A stretch of 7,551 bases of DNA from contig CAMUZD010000072.1 in the NCBI GenBank assembly GCA_947165115.1, positions 1 to 7,551 of the forward strand, read 5' to 3'. Position numbers and translations under genes: made by a program. Each line of letters begins with the position of its first letter. Position 1 is the stretch's first letter. Of the stretch, positions 5,588 to 7,551 are shown piece by piece. The notes beneath the pieces are model-generated. The model was not told the DNA's origin. It was given only the letters and a program-made list of their open reading frames with translations, and did not search any database. This DNA is from an uncultured Clostridia bacterium. Lineage in GTDB: Bacteria > Bacillota > Clostridia > Oscillospirales > Acutalibacteraceae.

Positions 5588-7551
5588 TTACGCTGAGATA
5601 GCTACGGTAGCTGTCTGAGCTTCGCCCCAGTTGAGGCCGCGGCACTGAACGTCGAACGCACCGTTCTGAGCAACTTTGTTTACCTTGAAAGTAATTGTCC
5701 AAATGATGAGACCTTCTACTTCGGGATCATCACTTACGCTGGCGTTGCTGGAAGTTGTCTGATAGGTTGCGGTCTTTGTCTTGCCGTTGTCTGTTCCGTC
5801 GGAAACGATTACAAAGCCGATGCGGATCTTGGAAACATCTTCAGTAGTTTTAATTGTGAAGGTGATTGTATCGCCGATGGAAGCATTTGACTTGTCGGTT
5901 GCAACACTTACGAGAGTATACTTCTCATAGTTCGGAACTGCAGGCTCAAGAGCTTCCTGTTTCTTAGCTACTGTTACTACAGGAGCGTAGGTGACATAGC
6001 CGTCATGGCCGTCGGATACAACTCCGGTCTCCCAGACGGAGGAACCGGTGCATCTATACTGGATGTTCCAGGTCTGAACAACGAGATCTTCGTTGCCGGG
6101 ATAGTTGAACATCATCGGGATTACCCATGTTCTGACGCCGTTAGCATCGGTAACCTTAGCGGTTTCAACGCCGTCGCCGTCTCTGTAGTTGCTGGCCTTG
6201 TAGGAGGTGATGAGCTCCTGCTCAGCGCCTGAAGCGTCGGTATAGGTGCCGACGAACTTGAGCCATGCAACCTTGGTGGAAGTGGTAACAGTCCAGGTGA
6301 GGACATCGCCGCGGATTGCGGTGTTGCCGCTGATGCTGGCGCTCTGGAAGTCAGCTGCGATTGCTTCTGCATCCTTGATATCATAGGTTACGCCGAACAT
6401 ATACGGGCTGTCTTCAACGCCTTCAACTTCGCAGTATGCGCCGTAAACGTCGCTCTGGGACTCTTCGAGAGTCAGATAGACTGTCCAGATTTCCTTACCG
6501 TTTTCTTCTCTGATGTTCTTGATCATCTGAGTGCGGCCAACTTCATACTCAATTCTTGAGAGATAGTATGTGCCGTCATTCGGAGTGGAGATGATAAGGG
6601 TGTCGGGCTGAATGCCTGCAACGAGAGTTACATCGTAGTTTGCGCCGCCGAGCTGATAGTAGCCCTGGGTAACTCTTACGACAGACTCAACACGGCAAGC
6701 GGATGTATCCTGCTGCCATACGCCGGTGAAGGTCTTGCCTTCGGTATCCATGGTGATGGTTGCGCCGGGTCTATAAGTATTGCCGTTGCCGTCGGACCAT
6801 TCAACGAAGTTGTAGTATTCTCTGGGTGCTGTGCACTCGGGAGCGGTGAAGGTGGTACCGAATTCGATATTGTCAATCTCGGTATAAACACCGGTATCGC
6901 CTGCGATTGCATAGAATACTGCAGCATATTTGTTTACTGTGAACTGAGCGTTAGCTACAAGGTTAAATGCGGGAACGGTTGTTCCGCTGTATGCAGCGTT
7001 ATCGGTGTCAGCATAGGTCCAACCTGTGAAGGTGTAGCCGGTCTTGGATGCGGTTGCAGGTGCAATGGATTCAAGAGCAGTGCCGTAATCAACGGTAGCT
7101 GTCTTGACAACTGTATCACCGTTCATGAAGGTTACAGTATACTTGTTAACCTGATAAATTGCGGTGAAGGTCTGATTGCTTGCGCCCATGGTTGCAGGAA
7201 GAGCGGGGCTCCATGCCTTGAAGGTGTAGCCTTCCTTCTCGGGATTCGCTACGTTGATGGCAGTGCCGTATTCCTGAGTGATGGGAGCGATTTCGGTGCC
7301 GCCGTCGGTATTGAAGGTGTAGGTATAGGTGTTGATTACGAAGTGTGCATATACCTCAACATTCTCTGCGGGCATATTGAACGGGAAGGTAACCTTCTTG
7401 TCGGCTGCATAAGTGTCATCGGAATACCAGCCGTCGAAGGTGTAGCCTTCTCTGGTCTGAGCTGCGGGTGCATTGACAACTGCGTCATATGTTACCTGAA
7501 CAGGTTCACTCGCAACGCCGTCAATATAGGTTACGAAGTTATACTTATTGA
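5588..7551 (-). CDS. Surface protein with InlB B-type repeats and three C-terminal beta domains (5' end outside window)
   Basis: The frame is open from the window edge (first whole codon 7549-7547) to TAA at 5590-5588, giving 653 residues without the N-terminus. The in-frame ATG at 7375 is internal: repeat sequence continues upstream of it. Residues 1-281 are four InlB/Listeria-Bacteroides-type repeats of about 62-75 residues (1-73, 74-135, 136-206, 207-281), each built as a KYxVTF-type strand, a YGTA turn, GYTFxxW and a closing AxF or AIY strand. Residues about 282-392, 393-535 and 536-653 are three diverged copies of one beta-sandwich-like domain; copies 2 and 3 share a GDxxTxTxxT strand and all carry a W-T/V strand (EIWTVYL, RTWVIPM, IIWTITF). 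The family is known for extracellular adhesion and host or matrix contact; this role is inferred here. There is no LPXTG, SLH, membrane or choline-binding segment at the C-terminus, so any anchor must be N-terminal, or the protein is released. Confidence 0.92.
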   Translation of the reverse strand, partial: NKYNFVTYIDGVASEPVQVTYDAVVNAPAAQTREGYTFDGWYSDDTYAADKKVTFPFNMPAENVEVYAHFVINTYTYTFNTDGGTEIAPITQEYGTAINVANPEKEGYTFKAWSPALPATMGASNQTFTAIYQVNKYTVTFMNGDTVVKTATVDYGTALESIAPATASKTGYTFTGWTYADTDNAAYSGTTVPAFNLVANAQFTVNKYAAVFYAIAGDTGVYTEIDNIEFGTTFTAPECTAPREYYNFVEWSDGNGNTYRPGATITMDTEGKTFTGVWQQDTSACRVESVVRVTQGYYQLGGANYDVTLVAGIQPDTLIISTPNDGTYYLSRIEYEVGRTQMIKNIREENGKEIWTVYLTLEESQSDVYGAYCEVEGVEDSPYMFGVTYDIKDAEAIAADFQSASISGNTAIRGDVLTWTVTTSTKVAWLKFVGTYTDASGAEQELITSYKASNYRDGDGVETAKVTDANGVRTWVIPMMFNYPGNEDLVVQTWNIQYRCTGSSVWETGVVSDGHDGYVTYAPVVTVAKKQEALEPAVPNYEKYTLVSVATDKSNASIGDTITFTIKTTEDVSKIRIGFVIVSDGTDNGKTKTATYQTTSSNASVSDDPEVEGLIIWTITFKVNKVAQNGAFDVQCRGLNWGEAQTATVAISA

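Noticed and set aside
5588..5640. Cell-wall sorting signal at the protein end
   Set aside because: The last residues (GLNWGEAQTATVAISA) contain no LPXTG-like motif, hydrophobic stretch or basic tail.
7373..7375. ATG as the start of the upstream surface-protein gene
   Set aside because: The same frame continues upstream with clear InlB-repeat sequence (REGYTFDGW) to the window edge, and there is no Shine-Dalgarno site or signal peptide at this ATG.

Overview
The window looks like chromosome from a low-to-mid GC Firmicute, most likely an uncultured gut Clostridia of the Oscillospiraceae/Ruminococcaceae kind. This is inferred from AGGAGG-type Shine-Dalgarno use with a TTG start, a textbook sigma-A promoter in an A/T-rich leader, InlB-type repeats in very large secreted proteins, and an intergenic gap filled with short palindromes of a kind often scattered in such genomes. 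The genus cannot be fixed from the sequence alone.

Two very large genes, both on the minus strand and both cut by the window edges, fill nearly everything. Gene A (7551 to 5588) lacks its 5' end. Its visible 653 residues are four InlB B-type repeats followed by three related beta-sandwich-like domains, ending in TAA with no visible cell-wall anchor. Gene B (4599 to 1) has its start in view and lacks its 3' end. Its 1533 visible residues begin with a signal peptide, continue with about 480 unrecognised, relatively Cys-rich residues, then a FIVAR-like helical segment, a MucBP-like segment, several degenerate InlB-type modules and a cohesin-like domain. Both are best read as extracellular adhesin or surface-scaffold proteins. 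No enzyme active site was recognised.

The roughly 990-base gap between them (4600-5587) has no convincing gene. Reading in the direction of transcription, it holds a GC-rich hairpin just after gene A, a cluster of small palindromic and direct repeats (5094-5375), a second and stronger terminator (5006-5046), a run of G-tracts spaced almost exactly 10 bases apart (4874-4999), an A/T-rich tract, and the promoter and ribosome binding site of gene B. The two genes are therefore probably separate transcription units that encode similarly built surface proteins side by side.
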